From Paracoccaceae bacterium (lineage in GTDB: Bacteria; Pseudomonadota; Alphaproteobacteria; Rhodobacterales; Rhodobacteraceae): 64,000 nucleotides of DNA. This document shows, one piece after another, positions 27,496 to 36,247 of the stretch. The stretch spans positions 186,001-250,000 of the forward strand of contig WKFI01000011.1 in NCBI GenBank assembly GCA_014872875.1, written 5' to 3'. Below the pieces are notes generated by a model that had not been told where the DNA came from, did not search any database, and worked only from the letters and a program-made list of their open reading frames with translations. The stretch's first letter is position 1; each line of letters opens with the position of its first letter. The translations under genes and the position numbers were made by a program.

Positions 27496-28047
27496 TCAAG
27501 CTTCGGAAGCGACCGGGCTTGTCTGCGGGTAGTGATGCATGTTCAGAAAAGCAGCGCCATCTGCTCCGGCGCGATAACCGTGCGGCAGGTCGGCCGCAAA
27601 GCGCAGCCCCTGCCCCGCCATCAGCGGCACCCAATTGCCATCCTTCAGAACTTCGACCGCGCCATTCAGGACAAAGACCTCTTCTGTCACTCCACCGGCA
27701 TGGGCAGCGGATTCGTAGCTCTGCCCGGGGCGCAAGGCGACGTGAAAGGTCTCGGCCCCCAAGACAGGGTCAAACGGAAACACGATCTTGACCTCGATAC
27801 TGCCGGGGAAGGTTACGGTCTGAAACACGCCAGTCTCGCCACCGCCCGAACCGATCAGCGCGCTCAACGGCAGCTGGAACCCCTTGGCGATTTTCCACAG
27901 GGTCGAGATCGTCGGGCTTGATTCGCCGCGTTCGATCTGCCCCAGCATCGCCTTGCTGACACCCGTCAGTTTCGCCACCTTCGACAGGCTCAGACCCGAG
28001 GCCGACCTCACATCACGAAGTTTCAGGGTTATTTCGTCCGGTTCCAT
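27496..28047 (-). CDS. XRE-family regulator with C-terminal cupin domain
   Basis: The 183-residue protein has an N-terminal helix-turn-helix ([32 protein letters not shown] in residues 9-42, then [14 protein letters not shown]) and a cupin sensor domain ([33 protein letters not shown]). Such HTH-cupin proteins control amino-acid, polyamine or sugar-acid genes in response to a small ligand. The ATG at 28047 is chosen; the track's 28086 start would lie inside the putative operator. It is divergent from ilvD, and paired GTGCG/CGCAC palindromes fill the gap, so it probably autoregulates and may affect ilvD (inference). Confidence 0.9.
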   Translation of the reverse strand: MEPDEITLKLRDVRSASGLSLSKVAKLTGVSKAMLGQIERGESSPTISTLWKIAKGFQLPLSALIGSGGGETGVFQTVTFPGSIEVKIVFPFDPVLGAETFHVALRPGQSYESAAHAGGVTEEVFVLNGAVEVLKDGNWVPLMAGQGLRFAADLPHGYRAGADGAAFLNMHHYPQTSPVASEA

Positions 28048-28070
28048 GCCAATGCTCAGCGAATTGTCTT

Positions 28071-28115
28071 GTGCGCTATAACGCACATATGATACGTGCG
28101 CTATAACATACGCAC
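28071..28115. promoter_or_regulatory. Twin operator between the XRE-cupin gene and ilvD
   Basis: The 12-mer GTGCGCTATAAC occurs at 28071 and 28096. Each copy is the left part of an inverted repeat: GTGCG-CTATAA-CGCAC (28071-28086) and GTGCG-CTATAACATA-CGCAC (28096-28115). Spacing between copies is 25 bases. Likely binding sites of the divergent regulator. Confidence 0.65.
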
Positions 28116-28152
28116 CTTGTTATCGCAGGTAGGGCAAAAGGGAAACAGCATC

Positions 28153-29985
28153 ATGCCAATGTACCGATCCAGAACCTCCACCCATGGCCGCAACATGGCC
28201 GGTGCCCGTGGCCTGTGGCGCGCCACCGGTATGCAGGATGACGATTTCGGCAAACCGATCATCGCCATCGTCAACAGCTTTACCCAGTTCGTGCCGGGCC
28301 ACGTCCACCTGAAGGATCTGGGCCAGATGGTTGCGCGCGAGGTCGAAAAGGCCGGCGGCGTTGCAAAAGAGTTCAACACCATCGCAGTGGATGACGGCAT
28401 TGCCATGGGGCATGACGGGATGCTGTATTCGCTGCCGTCACGCGAAGTGATTGCCGACAGCGTCGAATACATGGTCAACGCACACTGCGCTGATGCGATG
28501 GTCTGCATCTCGAACTGTGACAAGATCACCCCCGGCATGCTGATGGCCGCCATGCGCCTGAACATTCCCGCGATCTTCGTATCGGGCGGCCCGATGGAAG
28601 CCGGCAAGATCGACATCGCAGACCTGGACGTGAAGAAAATCGATCTCGTCGATGCCATGGTTGCTGCGGCCGACGACAGATATACCGACGAGCAGCTGAA
28701 ACATATCGAGGAAAACGCCTGTCCAACCTGTGGCTCGTGCTCCGGCATGTTCACCGCAAACTCGATGAATTGCCTCGCCGAAGCTCTGGGCCTGGCGCTT
28801 CCTGGCAACGGTTCGACCCTGGCCACGCACTCGGATCGCAAGGACCTGTTTCTGGAAGCCGGGCGGCGCATTGTCGAAATCACCAAACGCCACTACGAGC
28901 TGGACGAAAAAGGTTTCCTCCCGCGCGAGATCGCGACCTTTGACGCATTCGAAAACGCCATGAGCCTGGATATCGCCATGGGAGGGTCGACCAACACCGT
29001 GTTGCACCTTCTGGCCATCGCAAATGAAGGCGGCGTGGATTTCACCATGACCGACATGGACCGGCTCAGCCGCAAGGTCCCGTGCTTGTGCAAAGTCGCG
29101 CCGAACACTGAAAACGTGCACATGGAAGACGTGCACCGCGCGGGCGGCATCTTCTCGATCCTCGGCGAACTCAGCCGCGCGGGCCTGTTCCATAACCATT
29201 GCTCAACCGTGCACACGGCAACAATGGGCGAAGCAATCGCGAACTGGGACATCAAGGTTGCCAACAACCCCAAAGCTCAGGACCTGTTCAAGGCCGCGCC
29301 GGGCGGTGTTCGCACCACCCAAGCCTTCAGCCAATCCAACCGTTACAAGGAACTGGACACCGACCGCGAAGGCGGCGTGATCCGCGCCAAGGAGCACGCT
29401 TTCAGTCAAGACGGTGGTCTGGCGGTGCTGTTCGGCAACATCGCGCTGGACGGCTGCATCGTGAAAACCGCAGGGGTGGATGAAAACATCCTGAAATTCA
29501 CCGGGACAGCTTATGTCTGTGAAAGCCAGGACCAGGCAGTCAGCGATATCCTGACTGGCAAGGTCAAGGAAGGCGACGTGGTGGTCATCCGCTACGAAGG
29601 TCCGCGGGGCGGCCCGGGGATGCAGGAAATGCTGTATCCGACCTCTTATCTGAAGTCCAAAGGACTGGGCAAAGCCTGCGCCCTGTTGACGGATGGTCGT
29701 TTCTCGGGTGGCACCTCGGGGCTTTCCATCGGCCACGTGTCGCCGGAAGCTGCTGAAGGCGGCGCCATTGGTCTGGTTCAACCGGGTGACAAGATCGAGA
29801 TCGACATCCCCAACCGCACCATTCATCTGGCCGTCTCGGACGAAGAACTCGCCACCCGTCGCAAGGCACAGGACGCAAAAGGCTGGGAACCGGCGGAACC
29901 GCGCAAGCGCAAGGTCTCCACGGCGCTGAAGGCCTATGCCAAATTGGCGACCTCAGCCGCCAAAGGCGCCGTTCGACAGCTGTAA
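28153..29985 (+). CDS. ilvD: Dihydroxy-acid dehydratase
   Basis: The 610-residue Fe-S enzyme converts 2,3-dihydroxy-3-methyl acids to 2-oxo acids in branched-chain amino acid synthesis. The start [20 protein letters not shown] matches E. coli IlvD almost residue by residue, which fixes the ATG at 28153 rather than 28096. Cluster and catalytic segments: [45 protein letters not shown] and [20 protein letters not shown]. Length fits the long (IlvD/Edd) proteobacterial form. A terminator follows the gene. Confidence 0.97.
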   Translation: MPMYRSRTSTHGRNMAGARGLWRATGMQDDDFGKPIIAIVNSFTQFVPGHVHLKDLGQMVAREVEKAGGVAKEFNTIAVDDGIAMGHDGMLYSLPSREVIADSVEYMVNAHCADAMVCISNCDKITPGMLMAAMRLNIPAIFVSGGPMEAGKIDIADLDVKKIDLVDAMVAAADDRYTDEQLKHIEENACPTCGSCSGMFTANSMNCLAEALGLALPGNGSTLATHSDRKDLFLEAGRRIVEITKRHYELDEKGFLPREIATFDAFENAMSLDIAMGGSTNTVLHLLAIANEGGVDFTMTDMDRLSRKVPCLCKVAPNTENVHMEDVHRAGGIFSILGELSRAGLFHNHCSTVHTATMGEAIANWDIKVANNPKAQDLFKAAPGGVRTTQAFSQSNRYKELDTDREGGVIRAKEHAFSQDGGLAVLFGNIALDGCIVKTAGVDENILKFTGTAYVCESQDQAVSDILTGKVKEGDVVVIRYEGPRGGPGMQEMLYPTSYLKSKGLGKACALLTDGRFSGGTSGLSIGHVSPEAAEGGAIGLVQPGDKIEIDIPNRTIHLAVSDEELATRRKAQDAKGWEPAEPRKRKVSTALKAYAKLATSAAKGAVRQL

Positions 29986-30008
29986 TTCAGCCTACTGTAA
30001 CACAAAGG

Positions 30009-30034
30009 CCCGCCATAACGGCGGGTCTTTTTTT
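30009..30034 (+). terminator. Intrinsic terminator after ilvD
   Basis: Stem CCCGCC/GGCGGG (30009-30014 with 30020-30025), loop ATAAC, then TCTTTTTTT. Confidence 0.88.
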
Positions 30035-30065
30035 GTTGCCCTAACGCGCAAAAGTATCTGTCCCT

Positions 30066-30968
30066 TCAATTGGTTACAGAACGCGCCAGAACTTCCTGCA
30101 CATTTTGCCGGTGTACCGCCTCGTACCCTTCGAAGTGGATCACCGCGCCAGCTGCAATCTCATCAGCCACAAACTCCTGCAGCGTCAAATCCACCAATTC
30201 CGGTTCTACCGAGCAGCGCAGCAGTTTGGCGACATAGCTTTGGGTCGCGGCGATCAACGAACGGTCATATCCACCTGCAGCAATCCGATCCGGATCGCCA
30301 TGACTAGGCAGGATCTTCGCAATCTCCCACTGCGACAAGCGCTCAAACTCAGCCAGATGCACCTCCAACCGGTCAGGCTCATCCACGTAAGTCACCGTGT
30401 CTTCCAATGTGTCCCCGGCTAGCAACAACTGACGATCGGGCAAATAAAGGACCAACCCGTCAAAACTGTGAATGTCGAGAGGCCGCAATTCGACCCGGAT
30501 CGCCCCCACCTGCACGGTTTCGGATCCGTCAAACACCTTGGTGGGATGAACCAGCGGATCAATGGGCGGGTCGTCCCGTGCGAACGCCTCTTCCACATCG
30601 CGCAACTTGTCCGCAGTCTTGCGATGGGTCAGGATCTCGCAATCGGCAAAGGCTTCGTTTCCGGCCACATGATCGTTGTGATGATGGCTCAGAACCACCC
30701 GAAGAGAGATCCCACCGCGCGCTTCCAACGCCGCTCGGATGGCCCGTCCATGCGAGACCGAAAGGCCTGTATCATAAACCAGCCCTTCCGCCCCGTCGAA
30801 GACGGCATAGCTGGCGACACCCAAAGCGTAAGCCCCGTCATCCAACCAATTGGCTTTATCCGAACGCAACCGTTTCCCCGGAATACGTCCGTCATAAAAA
30901 GCCAGCACATTCGGGCACGGCTCGAATATTCTGAGGGTCTGGGTAGAAATTTCACCCATACCCGTCAT
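30066..30968 (-). CDS. MBL-fold metallohydrolase
   Basis: The 300-residue protein has the metallo-beta-lactamase zinc motif HHHNDHVAGNEAF (HxHxDH form) near residue 95, a downstream LLLAGDTLEDTVTYV (Asp ligand) and LPSHGDPDRIA (His ligand). No signal peptide, so cytoplasmic. The substrate is not predictable; the family includes lactonases, glyoxalase II-type and phosphodiester hydrolases. The start overlaps the sulfotransferase stop by four bases (30965-30968), so the two are co-translated. Confidence 0.88.
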   Translation of the reverse strand: MTGMGEISTQTLRIFEPCPNVLAFYDGRIPGKRLRSDKANWLDDGAYALGVASYAVFDGAEGLVYDTGLSVSHGRAIRAALEARGGISLRVVLSHHHNDHVAGNEAFADCEILTHRKTADKLRDVEEAFARDDPPIDPLVHPTKVFDGSETVQVGAIRVELRPLDIHSFDGLVLYLPDRQLLLAGDTLEDTVTYVDEPDRLEVHLAEFERLSQWEIAKILPSHGDPDRIAAGGYDRSLIAATQSYVAKLLRCSVEPELVDLTLQEFVADEIAAGAVIHFEGYEAVHRQNVQEVLARSVTN

Positions 30969-31783
30969 TCGCCAAGCTTGGCGTGAACCTCATCCAGGTC
31001 GATCTCCCCGATGGGCATCTTGTTCGAGGGGTCTTCAAAATCGTATTTGAAGAGCTCGAAATCGCGTTTGTAGATCTCGTACACCAGATGCATCGAGAGA
31101 TCGTCAAAGTAATCCTCGACCGGATGCGCCCGCTTGGGGCCATGCCCTTCGCTTTCATTAAAACGCGGGATTGTATCCAGATCGACGCTCACCGGCGTCT
31201 CGATCCCGTTCAGAACCTCTCGCATGCCATCATTGAACTTCTCGGTCCAGATGATCTTGTCATACCGCCCACCATTCCAGATGAAGGTGGACACATGGCC
31301 CGACATGGCAGACCAATGAATGTCCGGCTCCATCGGGCGGCGAAACCGGATGGTGTCGCGCGTGAATAACAGGAACCGGCGGAAGCTACGGATCTGGTCG
31401 AACTCCTGCTTGCCGTCATCACCGCCAACTTCGATCCCGTAGTCATAGACAAGCTTGGGCACCAGATTGCCGCGATACCGTTTCCCGTTGCGCTGGATAC
31501 CGCAGATCTTGTCGAAGAACGAACTCAGAATCCGGGTATAGGGGTTGCGGACACAGGTGAAGGCATAGGATCGGTGCGACTGAACATTGCGGGTAATCGC
31601 CCCCTGGCTATCCTCCAACGCCCATTTGTGCATGCCCCCCTTGGCGTCGTGAATATCACCATCGAAAAACTCGCCATGATCCGAAAAATACATGATCTGA
31701 CCAATGGTCGAGCACGCGCATTTCGGCACCACACGATACACGACGCTTTCACTTTCGGTCATCCAGGTGCCGGGAAATCCCAT
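30965..31783 (-). CDS. Sulfotransferase family 2 protein
   Basis: The 272-residue enzyme has the PAPS-binding 5'-phosphosulfate loop as VPKCACST (residues 19-26) and the 3'-phosphate segment CVRNPYTRILSSFFDKI near 78-94, as in carbohydrate sulfotransferases of the family 2/chondroitin type. It would sulfate a sugar or glycan. Strong ribosome site GGAGAGG before the ATG. It is divergent from a Core-2/I-branching glycosyltransferase, so a sulfated surface glycan is a reasonable target (inference). Confidence 0.88.
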   Translation of the reverse strand: MGFPGTWMTESESVVYRVVPKCACSTIGQIMYFSDHGEFFDGDIHDAKGGMHKWALEDSQGAITRNVQSHRSYAFTCVRNPYTRILSSFFDKICGIQRNGKRYRGNLVPKLVYDYGIEVGGDDGKQEFDQIRSFRRFLLFTRDTIRFRRPMEPDIHWSAMSGHVSTFIWNGGRYDKIIWTEKFNDGMREVLNGIETPVSVDLDTIPRFNESEGHGPKRAHPVEDYFDDLSMHLVYEIYKRDFELFKYDFEDPSNKMPIGEIDLDEVHAKLGE

Positions 31784-31944
31784 ACTGCCTCTCCTCCTGC
31801 GCGCCGTTTTGGCCCCGCGACGAAAGTTGACGCAAGGGCAGTGCGGCGTCCTCGATTGTGTTTCAAATTATCTGGTTTATTCAACCAGTCTCAACCTTTA
31901 TCAAGGTAAACAATGGGAAGAATTCGGGGTGCTTCGTTTCCGGT

Positions 31945-33522
31945 ATGGCGAAAATTGCGTATATTCTTCTCTGTCACAAGGATCCTGAGGCCATTGTGCA
32001 GCAGGCCGAGCGGCTGACGGCAGCAGGCGACTACATGTCGATTCATTTCGACGCACGCGCCAAACCAGAAGCTTACAAGCTCATCCGCGATGCGCTGGCC
32101 GACAACCCCAACGTGACCTTTTCCCGCAAACGTATCAAATGCGGCTGGGGGGAATGGTCACTGGTCCAGGCAACGCTTTATGCCGTAGAAGCCGCCGCCG
32201 AAGAGTTTCCCCGCGCCACCCATTTCTACATGCTGTCGGGCGATTGCATGGCAATCAAGACGGCCGAATATGCGCACCAGTTCCTCGACAACAACGATTT
32301 CGATTTCATCGAAAGCTTCGACTTCTTCGAAAGCGACTGGATCAAGACCGGGATCAAAGAAGAACGGCTGATCTATCGCCACTATTTCAACGAACGCACC
32401 CACAAGAAACTGTTCTACACCTCGTTCGAGATGCAGAAGAAATTCGGACTGGCCCGCGAAATTCCTGCCGATATCCAGGTCCAGATCGGCTCGCAATGGT
32501 GGTGCCTGCGGCGACGCACGATCGAATGGATTCTGGACTTCACCCGCACGCGCCGGGATGTGATGCGGTTTTTCGCTACGACCTGGATCCCGGATGAGAC
32601 GTTTTTTCAGACGTTGGTCCGTCACCTGGTTCCGGAAACCGAAATCCAGACCCGGACTCTGACCTTCCTGATGTTCACTGACTATGGAATGCCAGTGAAT
32701 TTCTACAATGATCATTATGATCTGTTGCTGAGTCAGGACTTTCTTTTTGCACGAAAGATCAGTCCTGAGGCGGTCGAATTGAAGGCCCGACTGGGCCGAC
32801 TATACGCTGCTCGTGACATACCTTTCGAAATCTCGAATGAAGGCCGCAGCCTGTTCAAGTTCCTGACCGGGCGCGGCCGCATCGGTCGCCGGTTTTCCAT
32901 GCGTTTCTGGGAAACCGAAAGCTCACTTGGCAGGGAACGTGAATTGATGATCGTTGTCTGCAAGAAATGGCACGTCGCCAAACGCTTGGTCGATCAGATC
33001 CGGCACATGACCAACATTCCTTGCATCGAATATCTCTTCAACGAAGAGGACACTCCCCTGCCCGATCTGGGCGGGATCCAGTCCTCCCTGGAAAAACGCA
33101 CCCGACACCGCCGCGCGCTGATGCGGATGCTCTTCGAATACTATGAAACGGACCGCCTGCTGGTCTGCATGGACAGCGCCAATCTGGATCTGATGCAGGA
33201 CTTCTTCTCCGATCGGTCGGTAACACGGATGCTGCAGATCGAATGCAAGTTCACCGATGAATACCTGATCGGCCACGCCTTGCGTGTTGGCCTGGCCGGG
33301 GACCGTACCCCGCAGGCCACATTGGAGCGTCTGCTGCCCACGATCCGCAATGACATCGTGCATGAATCCGATCGGATCCGCGACGCTGGCTTCCCGCGCA
33401 GCTACCGCATGCACGAAGTAGACAGCCCCGAGGACAATGCACACAAGTTGACCGAGTTCCTGAGCATCCCTTACGATCAGGCACTTCGCATTGCCCAGAC
33501 TGAGTATCTGTTTGCCGACTGA
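31945..33522 (+). CDS. Core-2/I-branching beta-1,6-N-acetylglucosaminyltransferase-like protein with extra C-terminal domain
   Basis: The 525-residue protein has an N-terminal 'Branch' GT14 domain: MAKIAYILLCHKDPEAI, YMSIHFDARA, HFYMLSGDCMAIK, QWWCLRRRTIEWIL and TWIPDETFFQTLV. From residue about 310 a second domain follows (REREL MIVVCKKWHVAKRLVDQI, DRLLVCMDSANLDLMQDFF), which matches the Rhodobacteraceae proteins I know as DUF5928-containing and looks like a nucleotide-binding kinase-like or adenylyl-type fold, though I cannot prove this. The ATG at 31945 was chosen because conserved sequence begins there. Divergent from the sulfotransferase gene. Confidence 0.85.
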   Translation: MAKIAYILLCHKDPEAIVQQAERLTAAGDYMSIHFDARAKPEAYKLIRDALADNPNVTFSRKRIKCGWGEWSLVQATLYAVEAAAEEFPRATHFYMLSGDCMAIKTAEYAHQFLDNNDFDFIESFDFFESDWIKTGIKEERLIYRHYFNERTHKKLFYTSFEMQKKFGLAREIPADIQVQIGSQWWCLRRRTIEWILDFTRTRRDVMRFFATTWIPDETFFQTLVRHLVPETEIQTRTLTFLMFTDYGMPVNFYNDHYDLLLSQDFLFARKISPEAVELKARLGRLYAARDIPFEISNEGRSLFKFLTGRGRIGRRFSMRFWETESSLGRERELMIVVCKKWHVAKRLVDQIRHMTNIPCIEYLFNEEDTPLPDLGGIQSSLEKRTRHRRALMRMLFEYYETDRLLVCMDSANLDLMQDFFSDRSVTRMLQIECKFTDEYLIGHALRVGLAGDRTPQATLERLLPTIRNDIVHESDRIRDAGFPRSYRMHEVDSPEDNAHKLTEFLSIPYDQALRIAQTEYLFAD

Positions 33523-33661
33523 TCAATAACGCCGGTGCTCTCTTCAGGCCTTTTGGCGGGGTCTCCACCAGGCCACACCATCTCTGCGGGATACTCCCCC
33601 TGACCCCCTCGCGAACAACAAGGCAGACGACGTAGAGGATCTGCGATCACGACTTCACTGT

Positions 33662-33717
33662 GCCAAGGATATTCCGGGGTGAATGCGCCTTTGGCGCAGA
33701 GGGGCAACGCCCCTTCA
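33662..33717 (-). repeat. Double-hairpin intergenic repeat, copy 3
   Basis: On the minus strand GAAGGGGCGTTGCCCCTC is followed by the 6-bp hairpin TGCGCC-aaa-GGCGCA and the tail CACCCCGGAATATCC. It lies downstream of the DUF1523 gene terminator on the same strand; it is the most diverged of the three copies. Confidence 0.65.
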
Positions 33718-33760
33718 GCATAGCTGCCACGCCCAACGCTTCGAGGGCGCGCAAGCGCCA

Positions 33761-33787
33761 GAAGAAGGGGCGGGAGTGTTCCGCCCC
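33761..33787 (-). terminator. Probable terminator of the AAA ATPase operon
   Basis: Minus-strand stem GGGGCGG/CCGCCCC with loop AACACTC, followed by TTCTTCT, eight bases after the DUF1523 stop. Confidence 0.7.
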
Positions 33788-33795
33788 AACTCCGA

Positions 33796-34440
33796 TTATT
33801 TCGACTTCCAGCTGTCCAGCCACCGCCGCAATCTGCCGCGGCGCTCCTCGATCGCGTCGCCAGCCGCATACAGGCTGTCTTCCACATCCTCGATCATGGG
33901 ATCAATGCGCCGCTGCCGGAACCGTCGCCACCGAACGTAGATCGCCCAGACCAGAGCAAAGAACGCTGTCAGGAACAGGATATTGAACCACGGGATCGGG
34001 CTGTAATCCGGGCCATCCACGGCCTTGACCGAAATCGCGTTGGGGAAGATCGACAGGAATTCGTTGCGCCAGCCGTAATGCATCACCGAGACCCACTCAG
34101 GGTTGTCCTTCGATGACACCTTGTCCGCCGCTTCGGTATAAAGATTTGCCGTATCGAACTTGAAATAGAACGGCCAGCCCCAGCCGGTATCTTCGTTGCG
34201 ATACACGATGGGCCGCCCATTGGCGCGCACCGCCTGGATGAATTGCACATCCCGGTTGATCAGGGTTGCCGACTGATCATCGGGCACCGCCCAGAAGATC
34301 CGCGTCCAGTCGTTCAGCTCCTGCCGTTCTTCATATGTGTTGACGATCCGTACCGTGTCATGATGCGGCAGCGCGTAATGCAGCACCGATCCGACAAACG
34401 CCCAGAAGATCAGGATGATCGCCCATTTTACATAGCCCAT
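33796..34440 (-). CDS. DUF1523 family membrane protein
   Basis: The 214-residue protein has an N-terminal membrane helix (WAIILIFWAFVGSVLHYAL), a periplasmic domain rich in aromatic residues (NTYEERQELNDWTRIFWAVPDD, NEDTGWGWPFYFKFDTANL), a second helix near residues 160-178 (ILFLTAFFALVWAIYV) and a basic cytoplasmic tail (RWRRFRQRRIDPMIED). The family is widespread in Rhodobacteraceae and has no assigned function. It is the last gene of the seven-gene operon starting at 40665 and is followed by a terminator. Confidence 0.85.
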   Translation of the reverse strand: MGYVKWAIILIFWAFVGSVLHYALPHHDTVRIVNTYEERQELNDWTRIFWAVPDDQSATLINRDVQFIQAVRANGRPIVYRNEDTGWGWPFYFKFDTANLYTEAADKVSSKDNPEWVSVMHYGWRNEFLSIFPNAISVKAVDGPDYSPIPWFNILFLTAFFALVWAIYVRWRRFRQRRIDPMIEDVEDSLYAAGDAIEERRGRLRRWLDSWKSK

Positions 34441-34452
34441 GCTGTCAGGCCC

Positions 34453-34722
34453 TCACATGTAATTCCGAATGTAAATCAGGGCCACGATCGCAACCCACGG
34501 TACGATATAGACCCCAAGGATAAGTTTGCGGCGAAACGATTGATCATAGCGTTGCAACCCGCGTTCGACAAAGGCCTGCTTGTCGCCCTTCATCGCGTCT
34601 TTCTTTTCCCAATGCGCCTCAAGCTTGCCCTTGCGCACCGACCGGGAATAGAGCGACAGCCCCACATAAGCAATCGTCTGCAACACCAGCAGGACCAGCA
34701 ACAGGCGGAAAAGCGCAATCAT
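34453..34722 (-). CDS. Small two-helix membrane protein
   Basis: The 89-residue product has a membrane helix at residues 2-22 (ALFRLLLVLLVLQTIAYVGL), a charged cytoplasmic loop (SVRKGKLEAHWEKKDAMKGDKQAFVERGLQ, shown in part) and a second helix at 66-86. AAGGAGA precedes the ATG. It begins one base after the stop of the 453-residue gene and is followed by the DUF1523 gene, so it belongs to the AAA ATPase operon. Function unknown. Confidence 0.8.
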   Translation of the reverse strand: MIALFRLLLVLLVLQTIAYVGLSLYSRSVRKGKLEAHWEKKDAMKGDKQAFVERGLQRYDQSFRRKLILGVYIVPWVAIVALIYIRNYM

Positions 34723-34723
34723 C

Positions 34724-36085
34724 TCAGCGTCTCCTTACCGCGCCCCATGGACCAACGCGGTCGATCAGATCGTCCCGGCGCGCACGCACCCGGGCGGGAT
34801 CGGGTGCCGCGCCGCTCATGTCCAGCTCATGCCCAAACAGTGCCGCGCGCGCCCCTGCCTTGTCTACTGCGTATTCATTGGCCAGGAAATCGGCCGCATA
34901 GGCCTTCTTTTCCTCGGGCCAGCCCCGATAGGCAGTATAGAACAGTTCCTTGTGGCAGATGAACAGTTGCCGGATGTCCAGCGGGCACAGCTCGGCCAGC
35001 AGCATGTTGACCAGATCCCGATCCGGCGTATTCGCCGCGCGCAGAGTATAGAAATAGCCCGGATGATCGGAACTGACCCGGGGCCAGCTGCCCCCGGTTT
35101 CCGCCCAGCGCACCATGTCGGCCAGCAGGTCATATTCGGGAGGCAAATCGCCCGCGTGGCTGCGCGCCAGACGCCGCAGGTCGGACCGCGTCCGCCCGGT
35201 CAGATCGACGCCCTTGCGGGCCAGAGTATCGGCAGTGATGAAGTCCATCTTCTGCCGCAAGATCGCTGCCCCGTCGATGCCACGCGCCTTGACCACGGGT
35301 TCGGCCAGATCGTTATAGTTCAGGAACTTGGCAATCCGGTTCCGTTCGCTCAGGTCAAACACGTATTTGATCGGCAGATCGCCTTCGGGTTTCTCGGCAC
35401 TGGCAATCACGGCCGGGTGATCCACCCCCTGAAACAGGTAGAGCCCACCGAAATGCGCGGTCCAGAAATTGCGCTGCTCGAATGTCTCGTGTTTCAGATG
35501 CACCGGATTGCGGGTCACATCGCCGGTGTCACGCGCGGTTTCGATCATCTCGGCGATCAGCACATCGTCGAACCAACCGTCTTCTTCGGTCTTGAACCGT
35601 TCCACCAGCCGCGCAAGATGATCCGCCTGCCGGATGGTGCCGCTGGTGGTATCGGCCTCGACCCGGACCTGACGAATGTCAAACAGCCGCTGCGGTACAT
35701 CCACCTGAAACACCGAGTTCACCAACTCGCCCGCCACCGCATCCTTGGCCGTCAGCGCAAAAAGCTGCGCTTCATTCGCGGTGATGAACCGCAGCAGAAT
35801 GTCCCGGCTGGTCGAAAACTGAGCATTCAGCAAAGGCGCGCGTTTCTGTTCCGTGCCCAAAAGAACGAACTGCCGATTCACCCCATTGGGGTTCAGATAG
35901 AACGGATCGCCCAGCTCCTCGCCAATCTCGGGCGAAAAACCCGACAGATCGATGTGAAAATCGGTCAGCCCTGTCCGCTTTCCCGCCAAATGCATCAACG
36001 CGCGGTTATACCGGTCGATCAAGGCGGGGCTGGAGATGTGGACGAGATTGCCGAACATCAGGCCGTTTGCAATCAGTCTTCTCAT
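34724..36085 (-). CDS. Uncharacterised 453-residue protein of the AAA ATPase operon (DUF6638-like)
   Basis: I believe this is the family catalogued as DUF6638, but I cannot verify that. It has no signal peptide or transmembrane helix; it is soluble, with notable sequences NLVHISSPALIDRYNRAL, FYLNPNGVNRQFVLLG, FEQRNFWTAHFGGLYLFQGVDHPAV and FICHKELFYTAYRGWPEEKK. There are conserved-looking His, Asp and Trp residues but no known catalytic motif. GGGAGG lies before the ATG. Its position directly after the AAA ATPase gene suggests it is a client or partner of that enzyme (inference). Confidence 0.78.
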   Translation of the reverse strand: MRRLIANGLMFGNLVHISSPALIDRYNRALMHLAGKRTGLTDFHIDLSGFSPEIGEELGDPFYLNPNGVNRQFVLLGTEQKRAPLLNAQFSTSRDILLRFITANEAQLFALTAKDAVAGELVNSVFQVDVPQRLFDIRQVRVEADTTSGTIRQADHLARLVERFKTEEDGWFDDVLIAEMIETARDTGDVTRNPVHLKHETFEQRNFWTAHFGGLYLFQGVDHPAVIASAEKPEGDLPIKYVFDLSERNRIAKFLNYNDLAEPVVKARGIDGAAILRQKMDFITADTLARKGVDLTGRTRSDLRRLARSHAGDLPPEYDLLADMVRWAETGGSWPRVSSDHPGYFYTLRAANTPDRDLVNMLLAELCPLDIRQLFICHKELFYTAYRGWPEEKKAYAADFLANEYAVDKAGARAALFGHELDMSGAAPDPARVRARRDDLIDRVGPWGAVRRR

Positions 36086-36247
36086 CCAAACCTCCCGCCC
36101 GGATTCACCCCGGGCCGCGCCCGACCTCCCGCCAAAGGGCGCGTTGACGATGCCATCCGCAATATGCGCGATAGGACTGCTTGGGCATGTGCGCGCAGAC
36201 CACAGCGTCCGTAAACGCCCGCCAGGTCGGGTGCGGCCCTCATCGCG

